A stretch of 34,839 nt of DNA from the NCBI GenBank assembly GCA_002751075.1, contig NAOQ01000029.1:13372-48210 (forward strand). Direction: 5' to 3'. A model generated the notes under the pieces. It saw only the letters and a list, made by a program, of their open reading frames with translations. It was not told the DNA's origin and searched no databases. Both the position numbers and the translations under genes were made by a program. Source of the DNA: Ichthyophonus hoferi. Taxonomy: Eukaryota; Opisthokonta; Ichthyosporea; Ichthyophonida; Ichthyophonidae. Positions 23,367 to 34,610 of the stretch are shown piece by piece; position 1 is the first letter of the stretch, and each line of letters opens with the position of its first letter.

Positions 23367-25066
23367 CCACACAGAACCTTTCTGTTTCACTTCAATTTTT
23401 AATGTTTATGTTGGAGTTGCTAAACGGATCATTCATTTTTGCAATTCATTTTCTGGTCTCCGATTAGATTATTTGTTTTAAAATTTTAGGTTTTCGTCTT
23501 CAATGAGATCATTGATTCTCATTTTATTACTAATTGTATTAGCCATATGCTGACACCATTAGCATAGTTAATTCTTTGTGGATTACCAACATGAAAAGTG
23601 TACGTACGATAAGACGGCAGGGTCCGGGGGTAACCAGCCTTGATGTATATAATACTAATATAAATATATCTTATTAGTCAACCCTTTAACCGTCCATGGT
23701 AGTTTCCACTAACCAGACCTGAAGATTCAACCATCAACCTAAATATATAGGTTGTTAATAAACGTATTTTGTATATTACTACTGAAAGTATATTTGGTTG
23801 TTAATTGAAATAGTTTGGTACCCTACTCCATTTTAAAATAAAGAACCATGAAGAGTTTTCTCGTTACTATAGCAATATGTATTTTATAGCAAGCTGCACA
23901 AGCTTTAAGAATAGTTTGATAGACAATTAACTATTGAGTATCAAAGTAAGATATGTTTTTTATCTTTTGCATGATTTACACAGTCTTTGATTGGCAATGA
24001 CCATTTAAATTTCGTATATATGTAATAAATAGACTAAACTATCATATCAGGGATCTTTACATTCCCTATTTTGTATGTATTCTCAGTTGTTCCCTCATAA
24101 AGCATTTCTGTTTCCAAACGTTTTATCCCATGACCGTAGAATACAAGCGCACACGGTATAATGCAGGCCATCATTATCCAAACACCTTTTTTGACATCTG
24201 GTTTAATAATAAGTAGTGAAAAGGAAAAGGCATTGTCTTTTATTTTTGACGAACTGGCCCTCTATATAATATACGGAGTCCGATAAAAATCATAATCACA
24301 AGTTATTAACTTATATATATATATATAGGGCAGTTATACATTCATTCGTTATAATTGAGATTAAAGACATTGCTTCTATTGCAGTTGGCCTCATATATAG
24401 CGGTGGGCACAGCACTACAAAGTATGAATAAGTATTATATAAATTTAATAAGTGATTATTATTGGTCTTAGAGCTGCATATATCTCTATTTATCTATATA
24501 TGCATGTATTTGTGTATGAGTGTATGTGCTATCAAGGTATGCCTATTGAAACACTGCCCGTTTCACACACAACTGATACACATCTTTGAGATAACCAGGC
24601 CACGTTGACGTCACACGATGACGAAATCCATGCACTAACTGCCAATCACCTCTTCGCATGGCCTCACTAAGCTGTGCTAATTGGTAGCATACTTGGTCCC
24701 TATGAAATTATCCAATCAATGAGTTTAATTAAATGTACTGGCAGCTATATTAGAGAGATATATTACTATGAGAAAAAAAAGAAGAAAAAAAAGAAAATAA
24801 AACAGAGAGGGAGAGGAAAAGGGAAAGGAGCAAGAGAGAGATGGGGCAAAGCAAAAGAATGAATGGAGGGAAATAGAAAGAAACAGAAAAAATCGTGGAA
24901 GAAAACATATTTGCGTGACGCAAGCCTATATATAGAAAGAGAAAGAGGAACACGTGTTAACCATAACGAAACAATTCCTTATAGGGAAGGCAGGTGGATA
25001 GATGGGTATAAATTACCTGGATCCTGTAGATTGGTCTCGACTCGTTGTTGTTTTAATTTGCCTGCA
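23367..25066. other. Convergent intergenic region
   Basis: The SLC38-type gene and the zinc-finger gene converge here. AATAAA hexamers on the plus strand at 23757-23762 and 23837-23842 are candidate poly(A) signals for the transporter. No coding exon was recognised. NF-Y-like heptamers occur near 23989, 24639 and 24710. A polypurine tract occupies about 24770-24905. Confidence 0.5.
24770..24905 (+). repeat. Polypurine tract
   Basis: About 135 bases are almost wholly A and G on the plus strand, with few interruptions (AGAGAGGGAGAGGAAAAGGG and similar). Such tracts can form triplex DNA. The tract lies 160-300 bases beyond the stop of the minus-strand zinc-finger gene, so in that transcript it would be a long polypyrimidine stretch in or after the 3' UTR. 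Confidence 0.8.
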
Positions 25067-28000
25067 TTATTGATATGTAAGCAGTAGTGTTAAAATGTTA
25101 AAATGTGAAAGACTACTTCCATTCCTCATCGTAGATAACGACCTATAAGGAGGAATGAAATTATATATATATCCAAGCAAATGAAGGTGATTTATATAAG
25201 GCCTATACGTAAAGCTACTTACTTAGAATAGATATTAAACTATAATAGAGTAAAAGTGATAATTGCGTGAGTTTACAATATTAAAACAAAAATAAATTGG
25301 TGACTGCATTTGACTTTTTAAAAAAACAAGAACCGTTGGTACAGCAAATATATCGAATATCTGAGAGCAATTTAAATTTAATTCAAATTTAGATCCTTTC
25401 TAAAAGCCTCTTCAAATTATCTATACACCATATCATATACAATATATAATATACAACATATAACAAACCATGTAATATATAATAAATAAAATAGAACATA
25501 TAATATAACATATACCATATATAACATATAACATAAAACATATAATACATACAATATACCAGATACCATTTACCATTTACCATAGCTTATAGAATACAAT
25601 ACATATCATACAACACATACCAACTCCACCTACCTCTCCAATATTTTACATCGGCCTTCATCTCCTAATTTTAAGGCGAGTACTAATGACTCTAGCAATA
25701 ATGTAGAGTTCGTTTGGTTGCCAGTCAGCCATGATGAGTGCATGCAGTCGATGGCCCACCAATCACAATCAAGGGCCAGATACATCTTGCCCAATGAACG
25801 ATGAATATTTGATATATCTGATGATATGCATGGTAACACAGGGGAATGCATAGCTGGGATTGGTGTAGCGACCAAGGAATCCTCCTATTAATAAGAGAAA
25901 AATAGATCGATTAGATTAGGTATAATACAATACCTTGCATAGGATATACCTAGATAATACATAAAATATAGATAATAGTTATACAGTTATTACGTAATTT
26001 CACTGTCCGTATTTGTTTACATCATCTACATCTAACCGCTTCCTATACTATTATTATTTCATACATAGTTCTATCCTATCCATAGACATACATACCCATT
26101 CTTTATTGACCGTGACAGCTGCCCAATCAAGTGCAGTGAGAATAATGGCAGCAGGCGAGGCAATATTGCGGGCCAAACAGCCAATAGTTTCTTGCAAGAG
26201 ACTATGTACGTTGCTATGGAGATTAGCACGTGCACTGTCACCGTCCTAACCCCCAGAATACTATTAGTATCAGCTGTACATATACATTCACAACGGCATG
26301 GAAACATAAATGTATGTTTATAGTGTAAGCAGGTATCCATGTAAGTAGATAAATGTATATTTTATGTGAAAATTAGTATAGTTTAAGAGATTGGGAGGGG
26401 AAGTAAAGAAAGATAAGAACTCTTTTATATTGAACTCATACACAGCAAGTTAAGTTACATACCTCTGTTAAAGTTTTCCGTTGAGAAATACGACTTATAA
26501 GACCTTCATATACGGTTTGACAGCGACAAAGTAATTCCGGCAGGTCATCCCACAACTAGGAATAAATAAATGTAGAACTAATTAGGTTGATGTATGGGTA
26601 GGTAAGTACATTATTAAGTAAGATATAAAGTATGTGGTGGTTATTGAATACGTGATAGTGGGCCAATAAGGGAAAAGACTAGAAGTAAAAAATATAAGGT
26701 GATCTCAGGAGATGGGATAATAAATGAGCAAGTATATAGATAATTGGCTGCAAATGTAGATAGTGTCTATGAAGAATAAATGTAAAGGGAGAGGCACATA
26801 GATAGATAGACATAAGATATATAGTATAGTATAGTATAGTATAGTAAGGTAGGGTATAGTATGGTATGGTACAGTAAGGTAAAGTAGATAAGACAGGGTA
26901 GGATAAGGTAGGGTGTAGTATAGTATGTTAGGCTAGGATATAGTATGATACAGTATATATACAGCTAGAGTATACCGCAGACAACACATACCTCTTCCAA
27001 GGTTTGAAGAATACTCAATGAAAAGTATCTAATAAGGGCCTGACAATAATATTCCCCAGCCATAACTGGGTTATAGTGATAAAGTGATCGAGCCAATAAT
27101 AGTTGTGCTTCATTTATTACGTGCTTGGGCACTTTACCTGTGAGTCTATTTTTATATATATCCTTGGTTAAATTTAAATTTAATATTTGTATGTGATTGG
27201 TTGATGATTGATATATATATATACCTTTAAGACATGGCATGATAGCCAATACGATAATTGTTAAGAATAATGCCTTTTCTATTTTGGCATTAATCTGAAA
27301 CACTACAGAATGTCATAAAAGGCGACATTACTTCTATATTTATATTTCTTATTATTCTTTTACTTTATTATATTATATATCATATCATATTTTATATAAT
27401 CTATCTGCAAAGAATCACAGATCATAATATATACACGACGCAATAGTAAAATATAATCACGATTGGACAAAGTGTATTTAAATCACTAAATTAAAGCATT
27501 AGAATGGACTAATAAAAACAAAGGTTGGTGAACTTAGCTGAATAAAATGTAAGCATACAATATAAAAGTTTAACTTGATTTAAAAAATCTAATATTGGCT
27601 TGGGGCGATATAGCATGTGATATTAGGCCAATTGTTGGCCTATAAAAACACTTACTGGGGTGAGCCTGCCAATTGGATCAAGCGTGAAAGACACATTACG
27701 GTATCCCTGGTATGTTGTTTGTGGGCAAATGCTAAGGAGATGTGTTAGGAGGTATAATGTACCAAGCAATAGTATGTGCATATATATGTAAATATGTAAA
27801 TATAGGATAATAGAGCTATAAATACCATTTACCAGTAGTGGTATTAGTGAGCAATATTAATAGATAAAAATAAAGGAATTGGCCATATATAAAAATATAT
27901 ACACATACATATATACATACATATATACATACATACAGACATACATACATACAGACATAAATAACACAAAGGAAGAACTAGAGAAAAAAGAGAAATGGGG

Positions 28001-30053
28001 GAACCAGAGTAGATAGAGTAAAGAATATTACGTAAATTATGGAATATAGACACTATAGTGAAACGTAGACGGTAAACAACAATGAGTTGAATGGGGAAAA
28101 AAAAGGCTGTATAAAAAATAACAACAATAGCATAGATAAAAAATAGGCAGAGACACAGAGAAAGCAAGAAAGAAGGAAAGAGAGTGTCAATACCAGTGCC
28201 TGCCTTCCAATATAATGTAATCGCCAATAGGGCATCAGTATTCTCCACTTGTTGGGCCTGTGATTGGTGAAATATCGCCTCTGTGATAGAATCATAATTT
28301 ATCAACATTTTTTGTCTTCTATATAATATGTATTGATTCACGTTTATCCGTCAATTATACGTACTATACTATTCATATATAATCTAATGTATAGTGTGGC
28401 TATATATGGTTATACTTATATTTATACTATTATCCATATTTTTCTTTGCATCCATTTGAAGTCCCGTCACCAATCATTTATTGGCTTTAGGCAGGGGTTA
28501 TCATTGGCATAAGCACAAAAAGTGTAAATCTTTATAGATCTGTAACATAAAGACATTACGTTATCCTACTACCATATATATATACTGATATAATTATAAA
28601 AGTCTGGATAATCCTATGAACACATAGTCTATATAGCCCCTTACCAGGTAAACATAAATACATACACCTATATCTTATTTACATACACACTTTTACATTA
28701 TAAAATATATTCATGATTCATGCGCAAATGCATAAACAAATAAAAATGAAAGAGACATATATATATATATATATATATATCCAATACCATTTGTTAGTCC
28801 TCTGTTTCAGCTGAAGCATTCAAATAGCAGAATAGAACCACGATTTAAAAACTAAATATTTAAATATAGAAAGAGATGATACCAACCAGCTAACACCTCG
28901 TCATCTATTGGTGGTGGAGGGGTGTGTACACGTGGTTCTGATCGTATATTAGTTTGTCGATCACCCTGACGATCTGTATTTTAACCAATAGGGTGGGTTT
29001 AAAGTTTTAAATCGTGATTGCCACACAAAGCACCGCATTGTACTTTCCTGTCTTTTCCTCCTCCCATTACAACAAGAACATCTAACGAGTAGCAAGGAGT
29101 TATACATTGTTTCCTTCCTACCTATATACCTTAGAACATTTATCCATTAAATACAACTATATATATTACCCGTGCAGTCTGTACGACTATATAACATGTA
29201 TCTCCCTCTACTCAGCCCTCTCATCCTCATATATCTATATATAGTCAGCACTAATCTTATAGTTCTTATATAATTACAAACACTTTAACTGTTGCTGTAC
29301 CATCCACCTATACACCTTTACATGTAGACACACACGCACACACCTCTGGCTGATTGCGCTTGTTTGGCTGCAGCTGTCATCTTCACAGCGGCAGCCTTAG
29401 CTTCTTTCTTGTGTTTAGCACTACTTTCATGCCCTTTATATGTAGCCTCATTTGAGAACTTCTTCTTACATAGACCACAATAAAGATTGGCCCCCACCTT
29501 GGCTGACAGTGCTATCACGGTTTGGTTGTCAGATAAAGAGGACGGAGGTGTAAGTACATCTTGAGTGTGTGTCTCTCTTGTGTCTGTTTTTAATGAACTG
29601 AACTGTGGGGTGATAGACTGCAGTGGCGTTGTGAAGGTGGTGCGGCTAGCTGGTCCCGTGGCTGAGGTACTGGCGTGAGAGGAGACTGAGAGAGGGGACA
29701 CGATGACTGGCTTGAATACTGCGAGGGAGAGTGCTTAATAGATGTGCAATAAGGTGTATATGTGCGCTGATCTCCCTATTCAACTTCACTTCTATAGCCC
29801 CTAACTCAGATAACACCAGTGTTTTGACTATTTTGAAAAATAGCAGCCTCCTGTGTTGTTATCACTTAGTTGCTTACTATTTCCAAATATCCCCACTATT
29901 ATACTCTATGACTCATGGTTTATTGGCAACTATTTAAGACATTTCCTTTAAATGTACTTACATCCACACCTAACAAAAACCAATAATAATTAATATCTTA
30001 CCATCTATAGCAACGGCTGTGGGACACACAAGCGGTAATTCTGATAAATTCAT
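25067..30053 (-). CDS. Uncharacterised JAZ/U1-type zinc finger protein with TPR-like helical body
   Basis: I do not recognise this gene. Exons on the minus strand, 5' to 3': 30002-30053, 29344-29718, 28887-28973, 28194-28280, 27656 or 27700 to 27731, 27225-27294, 26992-27137, 26463-26555, 26096-26245, 25634-25884, 25067-25142. Residues about 19-90 are S/T/P-rich and probably disordered. A C2H2 finger follows, with C98, C101, H114 and H120 (CGLCKKKF...H...KH, spacing x2, x12, x5), the JAZ/matrin/U1 type that often binds dsRNA. Next come a basic Ala-rich helix and a PPPP linker. The rest, about 300 residues, is helical and Ala/Leu-rich, resembling TPR or solenoid repeats (EVLAEAIFHQSQAQQ; NTDALLAITLYWKAG; VINEAQLLLARSLYHY). 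A compact motif DCDWWAIDCMHSSWL is near the C-terminus. All junctions agree in phase except exon five to six. The weaker donor at 27699 restores the frame and gives about 472 residues; the stronger donor after 27656 does not. Confidence 0.75.
25425..25585. repeat. ACATATAAT-type low-complexity tract
   Basis: Irregular (ATAACATAT)n-like sequence with almost no G on the plus strand, in the last intron of the zinc-finger gene. Open frames here read as I/Y/M-rich peptide and are not coding. Confidence 0.7.
26819..26960 (+). repeat. TATAG/GGTAG pentamer tract
   Basis: Starts as pure (TATAG)n at about 26820-26845 and grades into GGTAG, GGTAT and GATAA pentamers. It lies in the intron just 3' of the exon 26992-27137. 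In the sense direction of the minus-strand gene it is CTACC/CTATA, the same sense polarity as the tract in the SLC38-type intron. Confidence 0.8.
27624..27642. repeat. Perfect 8-bp hairpin in an intron
   Basis: TAGGCCAA-TTG-TTGGCCTA forms a perfect stem of eight with a loop of three, starting 14 bases downstream (in the transcript) of the last base of exon five of the zinc-finger gene. It could shield or modulate the nearby donor site, but that is speculation. Confidence 0.7.
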
Positions 30054-30169
30054 ATTGCTGTATCATTCATTCAGACGTTTCTATATTTTTATTTTAAATA
30101 CTTTAATGCTTATTATGTTAGTATACGTAAATAACACAATATATACATGCCCATATGGAGGGAGGGAGG

Positions 30170-30260
30170 TCTTATAGTATGATGGTATGAGTGCACGTAT
30201 GATAGTATGGCAGTATGATATTATGGTACAATGCTAGTATGATAGTATGATAGTATATTA
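30170..30260 (+). repeat. TATGATAG-type tandem repeat
   Basis: Degenerate 8-base units (AGTATGAT/AGTATGAT) with variants such as GGTATGAG. It lies about 120-200 bases upstream of the zinc-finger gene's start codon. The tract at the right window end has the same motif in inverted orientation. Confidence 0.75.
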
Positions 30261-31968
30261 TGTGTAATAGTTTAATGTGATGGTATGTACGACAATGATA
30301 CAGCCAACTATATAACGGTTATAATTAAAACATTAGATATAAAATATAAATTACGATTGGTGTCTTAAAGCAATAAACTGTATACACTTAAGTAATTGGT
30401 TCCAAGACTATCATTTAAACATTTGATTGACTTCTAAACATATCGGTGAGCCATTATCAATCTGACACTAGTTCAATTATTTCAAAAACATACCATGTAT
30501 AGTTATTTTTTCCTGCCAATTTTTCCCAAAGTATACATATAGTATCAATATAGTCTTAATATAACATTTTTATAGCCTTATATTAAAAAAGAAATGCAAT
30601 CAAAAACATATACAATAGCACGTGCTAGTGTATAATTGTTTGGTTAAGTTGTGTGAAAGCCAATTGGGGCTTTCTTGACATATCATTGAGCATTATAATA
30701 TCTTTTTTCTTATACTTCTTAATACATTTCTGGTATGCAACGAGAGAATGACCTACTACACATACACAATAATTCTATAATTTTTATTCTGGAAATTAAT
30801 TTATACACAGCTGTATATAGTATAAAATATATTGTAATATAACCTAATATAATAGATAAAAATGCAGTTATCATTTTTTTTCTTCAATTGGGCAATCTTA
30901 AAATTGTTACTTTCACTACGCCAAATTGTTTATTATTTAAACCTAGGAGAATTTATGTTATTTTACTTTATTTCAGCTTACTTATAACATCCTAAATTTA
31001 ATAATAGTACTTAACTAGATATAGTTGATAGCTACTGGACTACTGACTATTCATGATATTATGACAATCTTTCGGTAAGGACCCATATCCAGATGAGTTT
31101 TAATTCTCATCAAAACCTTTGCAGATAACTGCATTACACATATGATAATTATAGTATACTTGAGGGGTAGCTGCTACTGTAGCAATAAAACTTTTAACCT
31201 TTAATGGGCTTTGGTCATCTCCAAAACATTTATGTAGAAAATTACCGAATGGATTACCTATGCCACCCTTTAAGTCAGTTTTATTGTCAAAAATTCCTTC
31301 CAGTCATTCTTCATTTGACTATCCTCTTCGCCTTTCTCCTTTATCTTTATATCATTCCCTTGCAATATATATTGTTTTTCTTTCATTTGGGTGCCCAAAT
31401 TTCTCTTGGATAACATATATACATGGTGTCATGAGATGATTGTTTATTAATATCAACAATGTTGTTTAAACAATAGAAGTGATCCCACTCAATGTGCAAT
31501 AATTTAAACCCTGTGAGATCTATATAAATCTCTACCAGCAGATATCTTCTATGATAACCCAATAATGTTATATTATTGCACCTATTTACTATAGGTTAAT
31601 TCTGTGGCCATTCAATTTGACCTACATTCATAATTGTCTTATATAAAATACGGTTAGGCTATAGTAATTGTTCGTTTACTTTGTTAATGTTTGACTTAGT
31701 TAAAGATCATCACTTCTCTGACTGAATATATAGTGATACAGTATTATTGATAGTGCGGGGAATGTAAATAGTATGTAGAGAGGGAAGAGAGAAGGATTGT
31801 CATATACTCTTAATATTAACTGTGGCTTACAAAACCAAATAATTTGATTTATGTTGTATACTGAAGTAAATAGTAGATGCATTATACATGTAATGATCAT
31901 CCATAAAGATAGATAGGCAGTATATTAAATAAAGCCAATCATCAAATATAGCCCTATCGGTGCCAGTA

Positions 31969-31974
31969 TTTATT
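31969..31974 (-). terminator. ANAPC4: Candidate poly(A) signal of ANAPC4
   Basis: AATAAA on the minus strand about 100 bases after the ANAPC4 stop codon. Confidence 0.55.
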
Positions 31975-32073
31975 CTCTAATGTACGTTTAAAATATTATA
32001 TAAATATATATATTACAACTAATTCCCATATAGGTATATAGAGTATCTAATTAAATACACCCTTCTATCTCTC

Positions 32074-34610
32074 TCAATCTTCCTCTCCCCCCTCCTCACT
32101 ACAAGAGTCATCGTTATCCGGAGGATCCATGGAAAGTAATTGGAGGATCTGGGAGGATAAATGTATAATATGAGTGAGAAAGATGGCGTATAGGATAAAC
32201 CGAGACAGCTATTACCAGAAAAATACTAGTAATACAGTAATCTAGTACTAAATAATTATTTATAGGCGAGACATACGGGATAATGACTGATAATATACAA
32301 GACTGTTTACTATTGGGTGATTGGTTTATGTTGCTAAGGTATTCATTATAAAGAATGTAGTAGATACAAGAAAGGATATGTATAATTGACCAATGCTCAT
32401 TATATATACCAATAAAGAGCCCACACTCAATAGATATATGTATGTTACCATACACTATATTGTGGTAATAGGAATGCGTGCACTGGTATGTGCCATATAT
32501 ATCCCCAAAGACAATAAATAATTAACCAATCACAGAGAGCTGTCTACCCACCTCTCGTGATTCGTCCATAACTACCGCCAGGCCCCTAGTTGATGCCACA
32601 GAAAGAAGAGATGGTGAGCACTGGTCAATCTCGAGGGACTCGTTGCATTGGTCTATCATGCACCCTGTCACTTGATCACTGGATGGTACATATGGTCATA
32701 TATCTTTATACATAATGGTATCTAATCCATATCTATATCTTGTGTGTGTTTATGTATATAATAGGTGGCCATGATATAAGAGGTGTAGAATGAAACAGTA
32801 TATATTATCTATAGCATATGTAAGGTGATATTCACAGAGAAAAAGAGATAGAGCAAACTAATATAAAATAATGCTTACAGTAATACATAACAAAACACAT
32901 AGTAATGCAATATATATATATATATCTTGAAAAAGAGAAGTATATTAAAAAGAAAGCATTAACGGAACACAAACCAAAATCAAAACCAAATCAAGCCCAA
33001 ACCAATACACAGTTTCACGCCTCTCTTTACCTCCATGGTAGTGATGATTGTGGGCCATCCATCAAGTCATTAACATTAACCAAAGCAAAGAAATATCTCG
33101 CTGTAGAACCATTTTCAATGGTGTTTGGCATATGATCAACACTGTTTATACCTTCTTGGCTCTTATAAAATTTAATCAAACAAGCCAATTGGTCATTGTC
33201 ATAGAAACACATATCTAGTACTTGGTGTATGAAGCCATCTGTCCTATTATCTACACAATGAGCATTGGCACGTATCTCACCCAATGAAATGCGGTGTGAT
33301 TTTCGGGCCTGCAGGAGGGTGTCTGTTGTATAGAAAATATTGAGGCTTTGTGGTTGGCCTTGGGGACTATTGTTGATAATGATTGGTCAGTTGGTTAGAT
33401 CTACACTGATCTTTGATATATAATCGGTTATTTAACTAGATCGACGTGGGTATCAAAGATTATTTCTACCCTCTGTACCTACCCACAGTGATTATTATCA
33501 TCACTATTACCTATTGTGAACTCTATTGAATCGTATTACGAGCTCCCACCGTTTTATCTAACTTATATATACTTCATATATAGTGCCCTTATATATATAA
33601 TTATAATCTACCACTAGTTAACCCTTACCTGGTACAATACGCCAATCGACACTTGACTGACTCATCACCTGTTTGGTGGCTATAGCACGCGCTGACCAAG
33701 CTGGGCCCTGATTGAGAGAATGTACCATGACCCAATGGGGTAACGCGAACTATCTGGACCATAGTGCTCAGTGCACTGCTAATATGTGAAAAGGCTGTGT
33801 CCTGGGAGAGAGAGGGGGAGGGAAACAGGGGAAAGGAGAAGTAGGAAAGGAAAGAGTGTTATTGAATAGGGTGGGGGTAGGGGGGGTCGTGGGTAGGAAA
33901 GAATTAAAAGAATATATACGTCTATATATATCCAATAGGGTAGTAATGTCAATATCAATAGCCAGTAGGATAGTAATGTTCGTAAAAATATCCACTAGGG
34001 TGGTAAGGACAATACAAATATTCAATAAGGAATGGAAATAATTTTGAGGAAGTGAGTGAGTAATCTTAATAGGATAATTGGCTGGCAGAAGGGTCAATCA
34101 CCAGTGAGTCCTTGCACGCTGTGACCAATTGGATGACAGATTGGTAGGGATGAGGGTCAAATGATTGGTCAGGCCCGCTGCATGATTAGATGGTGGTCAG
34201 GTAATATTTATGACCAATCATATTCATCCTTTATCATCTACGTTTCTCTTTATATCTCCGTCTCCGTTCCTTTTTTGGTTCATAATTATGTCATATTGAC
34301 GTATATAATAAGATATAGAAGTAAGGCATATCACTCTCTTTCCGTCAATATGACACTATTCGTACCATAAATATATAGCTTGAGAGGAACAAATAAAACT
34401 ACTGTTCTTTGACAGGAAATATTAATTATACAATGTATGATATCGTATGTGACTACTTCAGGTTCATATTCTTACAACAGCCAATGCAAACACAAGCACG
34501 TGAATATACAATGAGGTTACCATGACTACCGTAGGAAGGCTAGAATCGTACCTGGTGGTTGTAGTATTAATAGATTGGGCTGGTTGATCTAGATTCTCAT
34601 GTCGAAAATA
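32074..34610 (-). CDS. ANAPC4: Anaphase-promoting complex subunit 4, C-terminal part
   Basis: APC4 is a scaffold subunit of the APC/C ubiquitin ligase that drives mitotic exit, bridging APC1 and APC5 in the platform (family knowledge). Six exons are visible, minus strand 5' to 3': 34552-34610, 34102-34177, 33629-33801, 33031-33366, 32552-32678, 32074-32148; 846 nt, 281 residues to the stop. Phases agree throughout. Similarity to human APC4 was judged from memory. CFYDNDQLACLIKF matches the human QFYDDETVTVVLKD block, SLNIFYTTDTL matches the LHYLLFTILED block, and LLSVASTRGLAVVMDESRE matches the KVSCVLSSNLRHVRVFEMD block. The protein ends with an acidic tail (DNDDSCSEEGGEED), as in human APC4, although human has a longer extension. 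The WD40 N-terminus and the first half of the long helical domain lie beyond the right edge. Confidence 0.85.
33802..33905 (-). other. ANAPC4: Very long polypyrimidine tract at an ANAPC4 acceptor, with G-quadruplex motif on the other strand
   Basis: On the minus strand the intron before exon 33629-33801 ends in about 60-70 nearly uninterrupted C/T bases. On the plus (template) strand, 33869-33893 carries four G runs of 3, 5, at least 6 and 3, with loops of 1, 2 and 4, a canonical G-quadruplex pattern. Confidence 0.8.

Larger units (their letters stand above)
30054..32073. other. Intergenic region between zinc-finger gene and ANAPC4
   Basis: Both neighbours are on the minus strand, so this interval should hold the 3' UTR of ANAPC4 (right end) and the promoter of the zinc-finger gene (left end). 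No exon was recognised. A TATGATAG-type repeat sits at about 30170-30260, NF-Y-like motifs near 30353 and 31935, and a small GATGAG/CTCATC hairpin near 31093-31112. Confidence 0.5.

Noticed and set aside
27656-27731. Alternative frame of this exon (GYRNVSFTLDPIGRLTP) joining exon six in phase 0
   Set aside because: It would need a rare GC donor upstream to fit exon four. It remains possible and is covered by the frame-conflict finding.
28053-28295. Alternative frame through the exon at 28194-28280 (RRYFTNHRPNKW)
   Set aside because: It fits phase 0 on both sides but is rich in R, W, Y and H. The chosen frame is helical and matches the upstream phase.
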